DNA of 64,000 nucleotides from Ancylostoma caninum (lineage: Eukaryota > Nematoda > Chromadorea > Rhabditida > Ancylostomatidae). The translations under genes were made by a program, and so were the position numbers. Within the stretch, counting starts at the first letter, position 1. The number at the start of each line of letters is the position of its first letter. A model generated the notes under the pieces. It saw nothing but the letters and a program-made list of their open reading frames with translations, searched no databases and was not told the origin of the DNA. The DNA is taken from the NCBI GenBank assembly GCA_037903475.1, contig JBAJFG010000118.1:1-64000 (forward strand). Direction: 5' to 3'. Shown here piece after piece: positions 22,305-34,789 of the stretch.

Positions 22305-22460
22305 GCACTCTGTCTACTATGGACTAAAATTGTATTTTTCTTCGCTTTCTCCCAAGCTCGAGTGATTTATAGCTCATTAATACCGGGGCGCCGGAGGGTG
22401 GCGGCGACCGGCGCCCGCCGGCGCCCATTTGCACTGGCTGCCGGACCCGACTGTAAGGAA
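22305..22460 (+). mobile_element. composite repeat, copy B (GC-rich tail)
   Basis: Starts CTGTCTACTATGGACTAAAA and continues through CCGGAGGGTGGCGGC to GACTGTAAGG, matching 7697-7838 in the same direction. With 21371 it forms a pair of inverted CTGTCTACTATGGACT motifs around about 920 bp. Confidence 0.75.
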
Positions 22461-23561
22461 GAAATTGTCGCTTGTCAGGATCTTACGGTAGGTCATTTAA
22501 AGTTTCTCGGCATCAATTATGTATTTAGGCTCACAATGTAGGAATTTGAAAAAAAAATTTCTAATTGAAACAGTATCTAACCTGAGAGGCTTTGAAATCC
22601 AGCCACCACATACACAAAGAATCGAACCCACACGTTTGAAAATAGTATTTTCGCGCATTTCTCGCCAACTGCTGCGAGACCCTTGTGTGGTTAGCGCTGG
22701 AGAAATCATAGCGAAATCATGAAGGAGAACTTGTTTCTTTTTCTTCATTTTCCTATTTGTCGTTCCTCATAGTTGGTATTTTACATCAAATAGCAACTGT
22801 AAGAAACAAAAAATAGGAAAAATGGAGAAAAAAATCGTTGTTAGTGTATGTTGACAGCTCATTGGGATTTCCTCCTCTTCCTTTTCTATGATAGATCTTC
22901 CAGGATTCCCTTCAACATCCAACATCGTACTTTTCTGGTAACCTAATTTTATCCTACAGATGAAATGAAGTATTTCCTCTCGTATAGAAGTACTCCTCCT
23001 ACTCCCCCTCACGTATGTACATTCAAATAACTGGATGCTTACAAAGAGTTTATATAATTTATTCCAACAAAATAGACAAAGCACGGAATAATCCGAATCA
23101 CACAAAGAAGAAAGCTGCTGAAGAACATACGTAATGTAAAACGTGCATTCTGGATGAAAATCAATTTCAAAGCTAATCTGGGTTTAGTAGAACTAAATAC
23201 ATTTAGTTTTGAGTACTGCATACAAGGAAATTTCACAATTTTATGAGAACTTATCCAAATTCTCACAGGAAAAAAAACTGAAAAGCATACCAGGAGCAAG
23301 AATATGGGAATATAGCAAGCGAAACTCTTCTGAGGACCGAATTTAGAGAGCCTTACCAAAGTCGGATTATGCTTAAACAACAAAAATATCAAATAAAACT
23401 TCAAGACATTCGCAAAGCTCACTAGTAACAAACGAAAATCAATAAAACAAAACTTCTCTAAGTGTACCTAGTAAGTTAGTCGTGGACTCAGCATCGGATC
23501 TAACCACAGTTAGTACAGGGTATAGGGGGAGTATTCGGGTGTACAGCGGTGACTGAACTGA

Positions 23562-23812
23562 CTATGAAACATACCGTAGTGAATAGTAAATATAGTAAAT
23601 GTTGTGATGATGAGGTCTACTCCCTGATCGAGGAAAGAATGGGTGGTGGTGGTGGTGGTGGTGAAGGGGCGAGTTTGACGGTGTTGACCAAAATGAACGC
23701 GCTTCAGGAGGAGGAGGTGAGAACCGTAGATTTTGCCATGTCAGTGGCATTGCTGACATTGTTGCGGTCACGGATGACGATGACTGGTGGATTGGGCGGT
23801 TTTCTGGATAAC
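23562..23812 (-). CDS. candidate 3'-terminal exon, Ser/Pro/His-rich protein
   Basis: Minus-strand acceptor GCTGTTTACAG (AG at 23814-23813) is followed by about 83 open codons to a stop at 23562. The peptide starts YPENRPIHQSSSSV, has PPPPEARSFW and a run of seven His made by a GGT/ACC microsatellite, as is common in low-complexity parts of regulatory proteins. The plus strand over the same bases is also open but consists of a Gly run. No domain is visible, and the microsatellite inflates frame length. Confidence 0.3.
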
Positions 23813-24300
23813 CTGTAAACAGCGCATATTACAGAGGGAAATGATTGAAAATTTTACCCAAAGAGATCAAAAGGATGAATGATTTAAGAGTACGGTTTTT
23901 TTCAGCAATTTTTTTCCAGTTTACCGTGGAAAATCTTCCTAAAATAGAAGTGATGAAGACGCAAAATGTCATTTTTCTCATCACATAATTCTACAACACT
24001 CAATTTCAGCTAAAAATTGGAGAAGAACCTCCAGGACATCCTTCCTGCCCGAATCCCAAACGAATCCGTTCCCATATAGGAAGACGACGGTATGTGCTGC
24101 TAGACAGCCCATATTTTTGAGACATATAAAGGTTGAAAACAGATGAAATGAAAGAAAAGACCAGCACTTCGTTACCAAGAATCACCCGGGACCACCCAAG
24201 TTGTCCAGAAGCAGCACGTGCGCGTGGAAAAGCTCCCATATGGGCACAGAACCCGTTCCCAAATTACCAAATGCACGCTAAATGTATAACCAACAAATCT

Positions 24301-24315
24301 GGGGGGGGGGGGGGG
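24301..24315 (+). repeat. 15-base poly-G tract
   Basis: Uninterrupted G run. One of nine G/C runs of 10 or more bases in the window. Confidence 0.9.
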
Positions 24316-25447
24316 TGATTGTAGGTTTCCTTGGATTGAACTCATCCCACAGACAGATCCTGGGGATTCGATTTCATCAGGAATCAATTATGAAGGTACA
24401 CCTAGCCACAAATGGGAACCATATGGGTTAGAGCCTCCCCATGTGTACAATACGTCACATAAAAGGATAAAATTCGCTGTTCTTCATTACCCTTGCCACT
24501 CTGGGCCTTACACACATGACTAAGGCAACTGTTTGCCCAGGTTAAATATACTACTTTTCAAATTCATGTGTTTGGATAACCGGGAAGATAGCAGCCTTTC
24601 CGGAAACTATCATGAATACCAATACGGATTCCCTCAGTTGTTATCAGCAAAAAAGCTTGCACTGCCATTACTACTGCAAGAAAATGGATAAAAAAGTGTA
24701 GTCCTAACAGGCTCAGCTAGGTTTTTAGGTTAGGTAAGGTCAGTTAGGTCATAAGGCAATCACCATCTGCGTGGAAAATGCCACTATCTCACTCTATTTT
24801 CATCCCATATCCCAATTCACGCCGGAAATTCTGGTCCTCAGGGATCTATGAGACCTAACCGGTGTCGATCCCTATTTGAAACGCTTTCATTCACATTTGT
24901 TTGCACTAGCACCCAAACCCCGCGTTCATTCTTCACCTTATGCCGGCCGAAATCGGATCCGCTCGCTGTTCTCACCTCACCGTTCAAACAGGCATCGGAC
25001 TACGAAATTAATTCGTCTGCAATCGAATACGTCCATTGGCTAACAGATGTGTGACCGCCAGTTATGTGACCGAACGATGATGTGAACCAATTTGAAAGAC
25101 GAGCTAGGTGAACGGCCGGCCAGTACTCGGATCTGTGGATGGAAGCCTGGACTCGAATTTCACTGGGCTATCCTGGACGCTTAGAAACACGGATTCTATA
25201 CAATTTCCCGGCATTTTCGCTTTAGCTTAGCCTGTCCCTCGATTTAATGCCCCAAAAAGCCAATAAAACTATGAGCATGACCACCTCTGCAACAATAAAT
25301 CTCTTCAGATGTGCGTGCAACACGCATTCGACACGCATTAATCTTCCAGACGAATACACGCGAGGTGCGAGGTTATTTTGCCGGAAACACGTACGACGAC
25401 GTGTGACAGATGGCCGACACACCAGTCTCCTACACACATCCACCCCA

Positions 25448-25463
25448 CCCCCCCCCCCCCCCC
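25448..25463 (+). repeat. 16-base poly-C tract
   Basis: Uninterrupted C run in a CAC/CCC-rich stretch. The longest of the nine. Confidence 0.9.
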
Positions 25464-25662
25464 TCCGTCCACTTATGGTACAGCAACGTAGCCACGTCTA
25501 TTATTGTCGGCTCAAGATTAGTCAAGCTAGGAATATTCCTACGGGCCAGCTGTCCAGAAACAACAGGAATAAGTGCATGGTCGATGGAGAGGGGCGGACA
25601 ACTGCCACAACGACATCTATCACATTTAGGGACTTGAAAAGGAAAAGATGACTGGACCTCAC

Positions 25663-25723
25663 CTTGTCTATTGCAACAACCACAGCGTTGTGAGTAGCGT
25701 CGCTCCAGCGGTGAACATTGAAC
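25663..25723 (-). CDS. candidate internal exon with tandem acceptors, product unrecognised
   Basis: Minus-strand 61-bp exon: acceptor TTTTTTCAGTTTCAG offers two AGs six bases apart (so two extra residues are optional), and the donor is AAG|GTGAGG. The 20-residue peptide FNVHRWSDATHNAVVVAIDK alternates like beta-strand sequence. An upstream minus-strand stretch at about 25.86-25.90 kb (reading SLENRYKKQP, donor AG|GTATGA) joins in phase, but its acceptor is weak. A transmembrane-like frame ends at 25222 (VVMLIVLLAFWGI), but its phase does not match. Confidence 0.3.
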
Positions 25724-25859
25724 CTGAAACTGAAAAAATAGTTACATCCAGAACGAAACATAAATTTAAAAGGAAATAAAAAGGGAGAGAGACGAAAATG
25801 GCGAAAATTTTTGGATTTGGCACCTTTCCAGTGGGTTAATTTTAGCTCCCCGTTCATAC

Positions 25860-27450
25860 CTAGGCTGCTTTTTGTAGCGATTCTCCAGTGAGCCTAGGTT
25901 TTTCCCCTCAAAATTAATTCTGCACCCCTCAACTTCTCAAGCATATTTAGGAAAAAAATGCCCATTTTCTTCCAGGAATAGCCATTCCAGTTAATCACTG
26001 CGGGCCTAAACCAGCGAGCAATACGAAGCACCAATTTCATGTGATTTCTCTTCTCGACAGATATACCAGACAGGTTAAACCCCTTAATCTACATATATTC
26101 CGAACAGAATCAGTACAAAGAGATTGCCTTGGCTCATCAAATCCACTGATACACCTGCACTGGCTTAACGTAATACGGTATTATACCGTAATTTCGGCAC
26201 AGAGAAACACCTGCCCCAATTAACTATCACGGCGGATCATCGGCACTAATTAAAACAGATCTGATATCGCTGGTTCGAAATCGATCACCAGTTTAATGAA
26301 AACTGGGAGAAATTGGGCGGGGCTGCCCATTTCGCAACACATGGTTAACTAGAAAAAACAAAAATTTTAAAAATTATCTATTGCGATCCTACATCAGCAG
26401 TTTCCTCAGCGAAAATTACCAAACTCAGGAAAGGATGAAGTGTGAGGAATGATGCCTGGAGAAAGCGCTTTTTTTTTCAGGATTCGAATAAAGCATCACC
26501 TACATAATTTGCCCGGATTTTACCCAAAAAGTAGATGTTTTCACCGATTCCTCCGATGGAGCACGGGATGTAGACATTTTCAGTTATTGAAAAAAAAGTT
26601 TACACCTGGTATAGAGGCCTCTCTGGATCCAGTGAATCTCTCTGGATCTGTAGAAGCACAGCAATTTCAACAATTCCAATTTTTTTTTGAAATTTTCTTT
26701 ATCATTCATATATCACTTCACCTTTATCCTGATTAAATGGGCGTTTATTGCATTTAATAAGTAAAGCTGCATGGATTTTTCCCAGGAACCACCGGTGTAG
26801 AATCGCCGATGATATCCTAGGGATAAGAAGAATAAAAAAAACACCGGGAAGATCTTTAAAACGTTGGGGATACCCTCCAAAACCACCTTATTCATGTCTT
26901 TCCCCAACCTTCACCCAGCAAGTTCACCCAGGGCAGAGAAGTTCCTCAATGGTTCGCCTCCCCATCGCCAATCACCCTTAATCACGCCATCTCGTGAACC
27001 TAGCCAACCATAAAAGGCAGATGCGGGCCTTAAGCCGCGAGCAGCGATGATGACGTTCCGCATGGGTCCGGGTTTCATTAGGCCATATCAAGGTCGTGGA
27101 ATTCGCAACGTTGCAGACTCAAGCATCGCGCAATTTCCGCCATTAGCCGCGACGGCTGCGGTTCACAAGCTGCACAATGCGATTCCATTGAATGCGTAAC
27201 GAGACACCACTAATTAAACGATCGCAATCAACATATTCTGACTGGAAATGACGACGTTGGAACGCTTACGTTATTCATTGGCATAGCCTTTACAGGGAAG
27301 ATTTTATTTCTATGGAGGAGAGGGGTCACGAACGTCCCTGGGTTCGATGTAACCTGTCCATTCTTCTATGCCAGGGCAAGTTCTCCAGGTAAAAATGGTT
27401 ATATTTGCGCGAACAACTCGCCACAGTCAGCGATGACATGAAATAAGCAA
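25860..27450. other. intergenic sequence with a GC-rich island
   Basis: No well supported exon. 27000-27240 is GC/CpG-rich with TAATTAA and ATCGAT-like motifs and no long frame, so a cis-regulatory module is one possible reading. Frames at 26449-26736 and 26748-26981 look like composition effects. Confidence 0.35.
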
Positions 27451-27459
27451 TATACCTGA

Positions 27460-28170
27460 GCCTGAATGCACCACTGAGATTACCCAGGGTAAATGTATGG
27501 ACGCCAATGTTAACGATGGGTAAACTTGTGCGGCGTTAATACGTTAACCCTGAACATGAATGCATAACTGATACTACGTAGGGTGAACGTGTTGACGCCC
27601 GAGTTCATGATGGGTAAATTTGTGGGGTTTTAACACGTTTACCAGGAGTATTGCTAAATTGAAATCACCCAGGTGTACGTGTTGGCTTACCCAAATTTAC
27701 ACTTTACCTCATCATCTTTAGCGTCAATACGTTTACCCTGAGTAATCCCAATGATGCCTTCGGACTCAATAATATACCCCAGCTGTTACCCAAAGGTAAA
27801 TCATACAAAAAACCATAATCATCATGGGTAAGCTCACAACCCCAAGAAGGATTATCCATGTGTAGTAACTGGATGCAAGCAACTTCAAGCATGGGTAAAA
27901 ACATTGATGGGTGGCGGGTAAGAGATAAATTTCGGTAGGTTAACATGTTTGGCGTGGGTAACGCATTCACGCCCGGGCTTAGTATACCCAGCTGCTACCC
28001 CAAGGGAAACTATGAAAATAGGCATACTCATAACCTTGGATATGACTGCCCAAGGACTGGCTGGCTATAGGCAAGGTCATGTATGGGTAAATGTGTAGAT
28101 AGGTGATAGATAAAAGGTAATTTTGGGCAACATACACAATAGCAGGTTTAACATAGGTAACCTCAATGAT
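27460..28170. mobile_element. expanded cluster of palindromic MITE sequence
   Basis: About 700 bp of head-to-tail and inverted GATTACCCAGGGTAAA / CGTTTACCCTGAGTAATC units separated by GTTGACGCC-type spacers. It starts with CACTGAGATTACCCAGGG at about 27472 and ends with GGTAACCTCAATGATGCAT at about 28171. It looks like several copies nested or tandemly grown from one insertion. Confidence 0.7.
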
Positions 28171-28399
28171 GCATACCGGCTATTCCAGAACCTTTCATGG
28201 ATCCCTCCACTGAAGCACCCTCCCCCTCCACTTCTTTCTTCTCGAAAATCTCCCCACTACGCATCAATCCGCAATCAAAGGCTATTTCCTGTCCCAGGAT
28301 GGAGTGAACACCCGAATCAACATAAGGTCAAAAGGATTAATTGTCATCCTGAGGGCTGCTTCTAAATGCAGAAGAAATCTGACATCACCGCGCATGCGC

Positions 28400-29810
28400 C
28401 CTTTTTTGCAGCACCTCTAAAATTTCAGGCCCTCTCAGCTCGATATCACATCGCCGTGTGGTGAATTCCTGAATTCCTCCGACAAAAAGGACATTGTGAA
28501 TGTCCGAAAACTAGATTTACGTTACGCGAAAATGCACACATGAGCAGGGCAGCATTGTTGCAGTGCCAGTGTTCTCAGAACGGAGAAAGGAGTAAAATCA
28601 GCTGAGACACTGCGATGGAAAAACCATGCTCTGGAGTGGGGAACCAGAGAGGAAAACTGTTTACTCAGCGGTTTTTCGTCCTCCTTCGTCTTATGTGAAA
28701 TCGAGCCCACTGGAAAAGAAAAGGGAGAGCGCTGGCCGATGCTATTTCAACATACATGTCTGCGGTAATGTGATTAGGACTGAGCCACAGCTGCAATAAC
28801 AAAAATCCTGGCATACGGATTATCCAGGGAAAAATCTATCCAGAAATCGATAAATATGTGTATTTCACGAAATCTTCCAGCTGTTAAAGTTCAAATTATT
28901 CTATAAATCCTCCAGGGAGACTTGGAAAAAAAAATAACCATGAAAAAAATAAGGAAAAAAGCAAATAAAAACACGCCACTGATCCATAGCTGCCACATCT
29001 ATCTACAGTAATCATCCTTTTTGCTGCCTAGGGTAACAAAAACCTCATTACTCGCTCTAAAAACCTACGTGCCCTTTCTCGGCAGACTCCCTTAAAGGCA
29101 CTTCAGAGACTTTACCTACTCACGCTTTCATATAAAAAGTACAACAGAGCAAAAAATCACACGAAAGGATGCACGCTACAAGGAAATGAGGAAAAAATTC
29201 TGGAGGAACTAACGAGGAAAATTTCGGCGTTGTTTCACCGGAAGATTCAATACATACTCACGATTAAAAAAATAGTAAAAAAATTTTAAAAAATTGGTAA
29301 GTAAGGTAAAAATTCTTCGCTAAGCATTCTGCATGGTTAGAGGGATAAAAAACCTTATAGATTAAAGTTCAAAAGGAAATATAACGAAAAATAGGCCCAA
29401 ATTGGGATGTCAATGAGATTTTCTCTCTACCGCCTCATCCCAATCGAGTTCGTTTTTTTTTGCTAGGACAGAATTCGCTGTGGAATCAGGAAAATCCCGA
29501 AAAAGGCTCAATTAATGGATTCCACCAATGAGCCGAATGTTCCCGAAGCGGTGACTTGTACTACCACTTCCTGCGTGGTTTCATTAGGGCGATCCACCAT
29601 TATCACAGTAATTTATCTTTCCCATTGGAAGCTCTCCGAGCTCAAACAATTATTTCCAGAAGAAGCGGCCCAGTCTTGATTCCAGCAGGGATTACACACA
29701 GAGAAGCTATGGGATATCTTAGGGGGATGAGTGAAAAAATAGAATAAAATAAAATTATAGGGGATGACTGGTTTTCCGACTGATTGGTGTAGGAGATTCT
29801 TGCTCATACC
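28400..29810. other. intergenic sequence, no supported gene
   Basis: AT-rich. At 29613-29720 all readings are ambiguous: one minus frame is Cys/Trp-rich (SVCNPCWNQDWAASSG), another ends PAGIKTGPLLLEIIV, and the plus strand has an acceptor ATTTCCAG followed by KKRPSLDSSRDYTQ. I could not choose between them. Confidence 0.3.
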
Positions 29811-29829
29811 TCACTTCTGGGCCTGGATG

Positions 29830-30375
29830 CATCACTGGGATTACCCACGGTAACCCCAAATTTGCTCACACTTATTACCTGGGTAATATATACTGGGTAA
29901 CCTCTTAACCAGGTAATCTCAATGATGGTGATAGTTTACTCTAGTGCGTAGTACCCCTATTCTACCCATGGTAGTTCATCCTGAGTAATCTCTACTCTAG
30001 GTAATCTCAATGATAGTGGTAGTTTACTCTAGTGCGTAGTACCCCTAGTTTACCCTATGGCAGCTTGCCCTGGGTGATCTCTACCCTGCGTAATTTCAAT
30101 GATAGTGGTAGTTTACGTTAACACCTTGTACCCCTTAGTTTAACATAGTCTACCCTATGGCATATTACCATGGGTAATCTCTCCCGAGGTAGTCTCAATG
30201 ATAGTGGCAGTTTACCCTAGTGCCCAGTGCCCCTCAGTCTGCCCTATTGTTGTTTACCTCGGGGAAACTCCACCCTAGGCAATCTCAATGATAGTGGTGG
30301 TTTAACCTAGTTCCTATACCCCTAGTTTACTCTAGTTTGCTTCACTGTAGTTTACCTTGGGTAATCACAATGATG
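29830..30375. mobile_element. palindromic MITE copy with an internal tandem array of about 90-bp units
   Basis: Flanked by GGATGCATCACTGGGATTACC (about 29833) and GGTAATCACAATGATGCAT (about 30374). The interior has five units carrying CTCAATGATAGTGGTAG followed by TACCCCTAGTTTACCC, starting near 29918, 30005, 30093, 30194 and 30279. The element appears to have grown a private satellite between its ends. Confidence 0.75.
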
Positions 30376-30719
30376 CATGTGGATCCTGGAGGTAATACGA
30401 TGACCATGACCACAAAAATCTTATTCATTATCTATCTCAGCGTCATCTAATTAGGATGCAACTAATGGGACTGGATTTTTCCTTCCGAAACAGGATTTCA
30501 CTTCATTTTCCTACAGTTATACGATTGTAACCCTACAAAAAAAAAAGAAAAGAAGTAAAACGCATCAAAACAAAACGCGTTGAATTTTCGGAAGCCTCTC
30601 CATACCCAGAGATTTTACCGCCGAGTAACCAAAATACCCCCAACCTTCCCCCCCCCCCCTCATCTTTCACAAAAGTATTGTGCCCAAACACTCCCCTGCT
30701 TCCTTCAAGCCAGCGTAAT

Positions 30720-31000
30720 TCACCCCGCTGTCAAATGATGTGTTCAGCCACACGTCGTCAATGAGATACTTCAGCCACACTTAGATATGCGTGGCCAGCG
30801 CAATTACGACGTAAATAGTAATCGCCCTTCATCCGCCATGATTCTCCCTCGAGGCAGTGTCATTCACGTCTCATCGACATTATGAGATATCGCCGATGGA
30901 CGGCATATTGCAAGTGCAAAGCATCATCGAAACGTCGCTGACGATGATGGAACGCTTGAGTAGCCGGCCGGCTGGTCGGCAGTCACTTAATCTCCCTGGG
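30720..31000. other. GC/CpG-rich island 3' of the Cys-rich gene
   Basis: High-complexity GC-rich block in AT-rich surroundings, with no exon that I can support. Confidence 0.35.
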
Positions 31001-31216
31001 AGTACTTCCTGGAGTAGCCGAATCCGATGGAATTATCCAGCATCACGCGTGGATCCCCGGCTCCCCCCTCTCTCTACACTAGGGTGGTACGAGGTCAAGC
31101 AGCGGAGCAAAGAACCTCTCAATCATCGCGCTTTCACTCAAAGAAGCTAGCGCTTATTAGGCTCATTTCAGCGATTGTGCTAATCAGGCAGCATCCACGG
31201 AGAGCACCGTGACCTC

Positions 31217-34200
31217 TCACTCAAGAACGGGAAACTCACTGGCTGTGTTGATCGGCTCCTCTTCAATTATTGGCGCTGGAGTCGTAGTTGTGGTGGTGGT
31301 AACTAGTTCGGTACAATTACGTTGTATGCAGACTGCATCGGCGCCTCCATCCTGGAAAAACATGCATTTATAATCTTTAAGGATGCAGAACAGGTAGGAT
31401 GGCTTCAAGTTCTCGAAGAAAAACTCTACTCCTTTGAGCGACTTATAAATTAGTGTGCAAAACTACGTATACCAGTAACCATAGTAAAAAAGTAAGAACT
31501 TGAACAAAAAAGTCATTGCAGCAGTATTTATATGCTGCTTACCACCTTACAGACAATTATTTTTAAACAAACACTAAATTTCAAATGAAGATGAAACCCT
31601 TCGCTTTACCCTACCCAAATACCTAAAGCACTTACTCGTTTGGTACACAACCTAATTACACGTAGTACACCTAAAGTACATCCATCCTTTGCGATAAGCG
31701 ATAATTTTATACATTAAGCCAGCAACTAAGTAACCCAATTAGTTGCCTAATTAGCCCGAACGTCAATTCTACGCACCAATTCCGAAATGGTAGTAATTCG
31801 GTGCAGTGTCTGCAACTGCGGAATAGACGTCTTATTCGAGTAAAAGTATAAATATACAGGACATCATCTCTCAATTCTGATCTACGACCAATGACGAAGA
31901 GTTCTGGAACCATTATATTTCCGAGGTAACTGAAAATATAGCCTCAACCATGATGAGAGCTGAGGCGTGGTATCGCAGGGTTAATCAGCTGATTTCACCC
32001 AATTTTCACACTTTTCTGTTTTACTATATATCGAAGCTTGTCTAAATTTTACGGTGTAAGTCCTTCCATTTTGAACTTTATCTACCGCCACGTGGTTCAA
32101 CCTCTTACCAAACGCATCCTGCAGCGTCCTTCCATCGATGGATCAGCTGATCAGCCAGCTGACACCTTGCGGCAGCCGCAATTGCAGGCGAAGTTATAAA
32201 GCGCTCACATTTTAATTCCTTAACTTATTCTCTGTCCGTGTAATGGTAGAAACAAGACGGACAATTTTCCGTTCTCTCTTCTTGAACCCATTTTTGTTGA
32301 TTGCCTATTTATTGATTAACTACTCAGACATGATCAATTTGTGCAGAATGGAAATCTACTGAAATTCAAAGGATGACCTTCCCGGAAGATTGTGATTCGT
32401 TTGAAGGAAGAGGCGAAACGAATCACAATTTTCAATTCTTTAACAGTACCTTTATTAACTTACTTTCTTTTGTATTTAGGTGTTTCTTCGTCATAGTTAC
32501 CTTTTTATTCGATTGGACCAGAATTTCTGCCACATACGGTGTGATCGAAAGGATTACCTCTTAATGATAAGGGCTACATGAAATCGATTTAGGATCGAAA
32601 CTACAGCTGTCGGTGGAACAGGATGGATTACCATTATAGAACGGGGTTCGCCGAGTAAAGTTCATATTTGGGAGCACTCGAAAAGTGCCTATACTGATAC
32701 CTAACGTGTCTACAGCGGTAACTAAATATTGTGTGTCCTGGATGATGTCTTAATTACGAACTTATTATGTTATAAATAAGAAGAAAACTATTACATCATT
32801 ACATTACATTCCTTATCCTCTTTATAGTTTTACGGACATTTTGAAAAAATTCCACGACTCAAGAGATTGACGAAAAAAGGCTTAAAAATTCGTGAATAAT
32901 AGCAGTGAGAGCAGTCGCTCCAATGCTTTCGATGCGCACGTAAAAATTCGTAAAAATACCTATTTCACCTATGTTCGTGCCAACGTCTAGTGTGAATTCG
33001 GTGAATTCGTATAGTTCTCCGCATATAAAGCAGTGGAGGAATTCTCGTCATAAAAAAGATCACTTTCCATTAGTCCTCCTGAATCCTGGCGTAATGATGT
33101 CAATCCTTCGAAGGATTAATTCTTGAAACGTCCCGACACAGAATATCGGTCGGCTTGAGGAGCTTTTCTCTCATCATAATGTTGCGATTCTCGGCTCTGA
33201 GTAGAATATTCCACTTCTCATTGTGTGGATTAAAAAAAACTTCTAAATACCAGTACCTTTGCTGCATTGTAAAATCATTATGAATCATGCAATAAATACC
33301 TTTGCTCCATACCCCTCGTTACGACTTAAGTTTTTTTTTTTTGGAAAATTTATGATTTGCGATTTACGGATTGGACTCCCTTTCACTCAAACAACACGGC
33401 ATTAATATTTCGATCATTAGTAGACTGCCGTCAGCCATGTCGTATAGGTCAGTTGAGGTGACTCACCTCAAGCGGAATACATCGCTGCTCGTTCGTCTGG
33501 CACTTATCGCCATTGTTCGGGTCGAACTGCATGGAACAGCACATAGTGAAAGCCTAAAGGAAGTGTATGCAGCTCGAAGTCCACACATCGAAATTGCTCT
33601 ATCGAGGGAAAATAGGCGCAATATTGATTTAAGAAAAAAAACGTTTGAAAAAGTGAAATTATATGTAAAAAAAGAGGTAGAATAACCAACGGGGAAGGAT
33701 GTAGGCAAACTTGTAGACATATGTGGTCTATGAAATTTTGTTAAATTTTTTTCGCTGCCACCCCCTCGCGACCGCAGCGCAGCACTGCTGCAACGCGGTC
33801 TCATCGGTTTGACAAATCCTAACATGAACTAAGTGGACCCTAACAAGCTAGGACATAGAAAGGTCGTTAAAATACGTTAGAACACGAGGTGAGTAGGTGT
33901 CAGAACATGTTAGAACAAGCAAATGTTGGTAACGAGAACGAGTCGCAGTGGTGGTGAGAAGCGGTTGCGACGCGGTCCGGCAAAGAAACTAAATCCGAAT
34001 AGCGACGACCTCGCACACATATTGAAAGGAGAGGAAAAAAATTGAAATAAAATGAAATTAATTTTACCTTGCAATATTGCTCTGCAGTCGGTGCAAAGGA
34101 GGCAATTGAGTGACAATTTTCAAAGCGATCCCGAATCGTTGGATCCCAACCACTGACGGTCATCAGTTCCCTGGAATAGTCGCGTCAAATCAGCGCAAGT

Positions 34201-34758
34201 TACGTAATTGCAGACATTTAAAGCTATTGTGGGATAGCATGATTGAGAGTTCCTGTGCTAACTTGTGCAAACACGTCATGGAACGCCTGAACAGAAATCT
34301 AACTCCCAGGAAATTTTCGAACGTTGCGCCAGCGAACATTATGCCTGTTAACTGGCGCGTTGTCGAGTTGACTGTTCACACTTCGGACTGCTATATCTAC
34401 CTCGATACATAATTACTTTGTAATTTTTTTTAGAGTTGTGATACGCTGACAGTGCTTAATCTAAGCGATCCTTCAACCCTTAGGCAAATTTCTCATATAT
34501 GCTGCCTTCTAGTTGAAAAGCAATGAGAAGGAAACTCATTGCTACCGTGTAAAGAAAATTATTCACGCCCTTTTTCTCCTACGACTTTCCACAATTCACT
34601 TAGAAGTCTGCCTAATGAATAGCTCAAATAACAAACAGCATTCAAAAATATGTCCCAAAAACTCACCCCTGGTCCGGATCTTCTGTGTGTTGCCTCCTGT
34701 GTCGTGCGTCAACTGCGCAGATAACAATTAGTGCGACGAAGATTAATGATCGTGACAT
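31217..34758 (-). CDS. small secreted cysteine-containing protein, four exons
   Basis: Exons on the minus strand: 34758-34667, 34170-34068, 33553-33467, and 31351 to either a donor at 31240 or the stop at 31217. Borders: GG|GTGAGT to ATTCCAG, AAG|GTAAAA to CCTTTAG, GAG|GTGAGT to TTTTTCCAG; the frame is open throughout (about 138 codons). Exon 1 encodes a signal peptide (MSRSLIFVALIVICAVDA) and a dibasic RHRR, possibly a propeptide site. The mature part has seven Cys (FENCHS, EQYCK, MCCSMQFDP, GDKCQTNEQRCIP, AVCIQRNC), then a Thr run and an acidic Pro tail (TTTPAPIIEEEP) that could carry O-glycans. I do not recognise the family. An acceptor (TACAATGCAG) opens a competing exon at 33262-33106, also in phase; I prefer the direct join because it keeps the Cys spacing. 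A further 3' exon may exist if the 31240 donor (GTGAGT) is used. Confidence 0.52.
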
Positions 34759-34773
34759 AGTTGTATGTGTTTT

Positions 34774-34785
34774 CTGTGAAGAATT
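34774..34785 (-). promoter_or_regulatory. candidate spliced-leader acceptor of the Cys-rich gene
   Basis: Minus-strand AAATTCTTCACAG ends at 34774, 15 bases before the ATG at 34758, the usual place for a nematode trans-splice acceptor. Confidence 0.45.
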
Positions 34786-34789
34786 TGCT

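Noticed and set aside
33106..33262. Exon reading WNILLRAENRNIMM in the minus-strand Cys-rich gene
   Set aside because: It has a fair acceptor and fits in phase but ends in a stop and would remove the Cys-rich fourth exon. Direct splicing to 31351 gives a more coherent protein. It could be an alternative exon.
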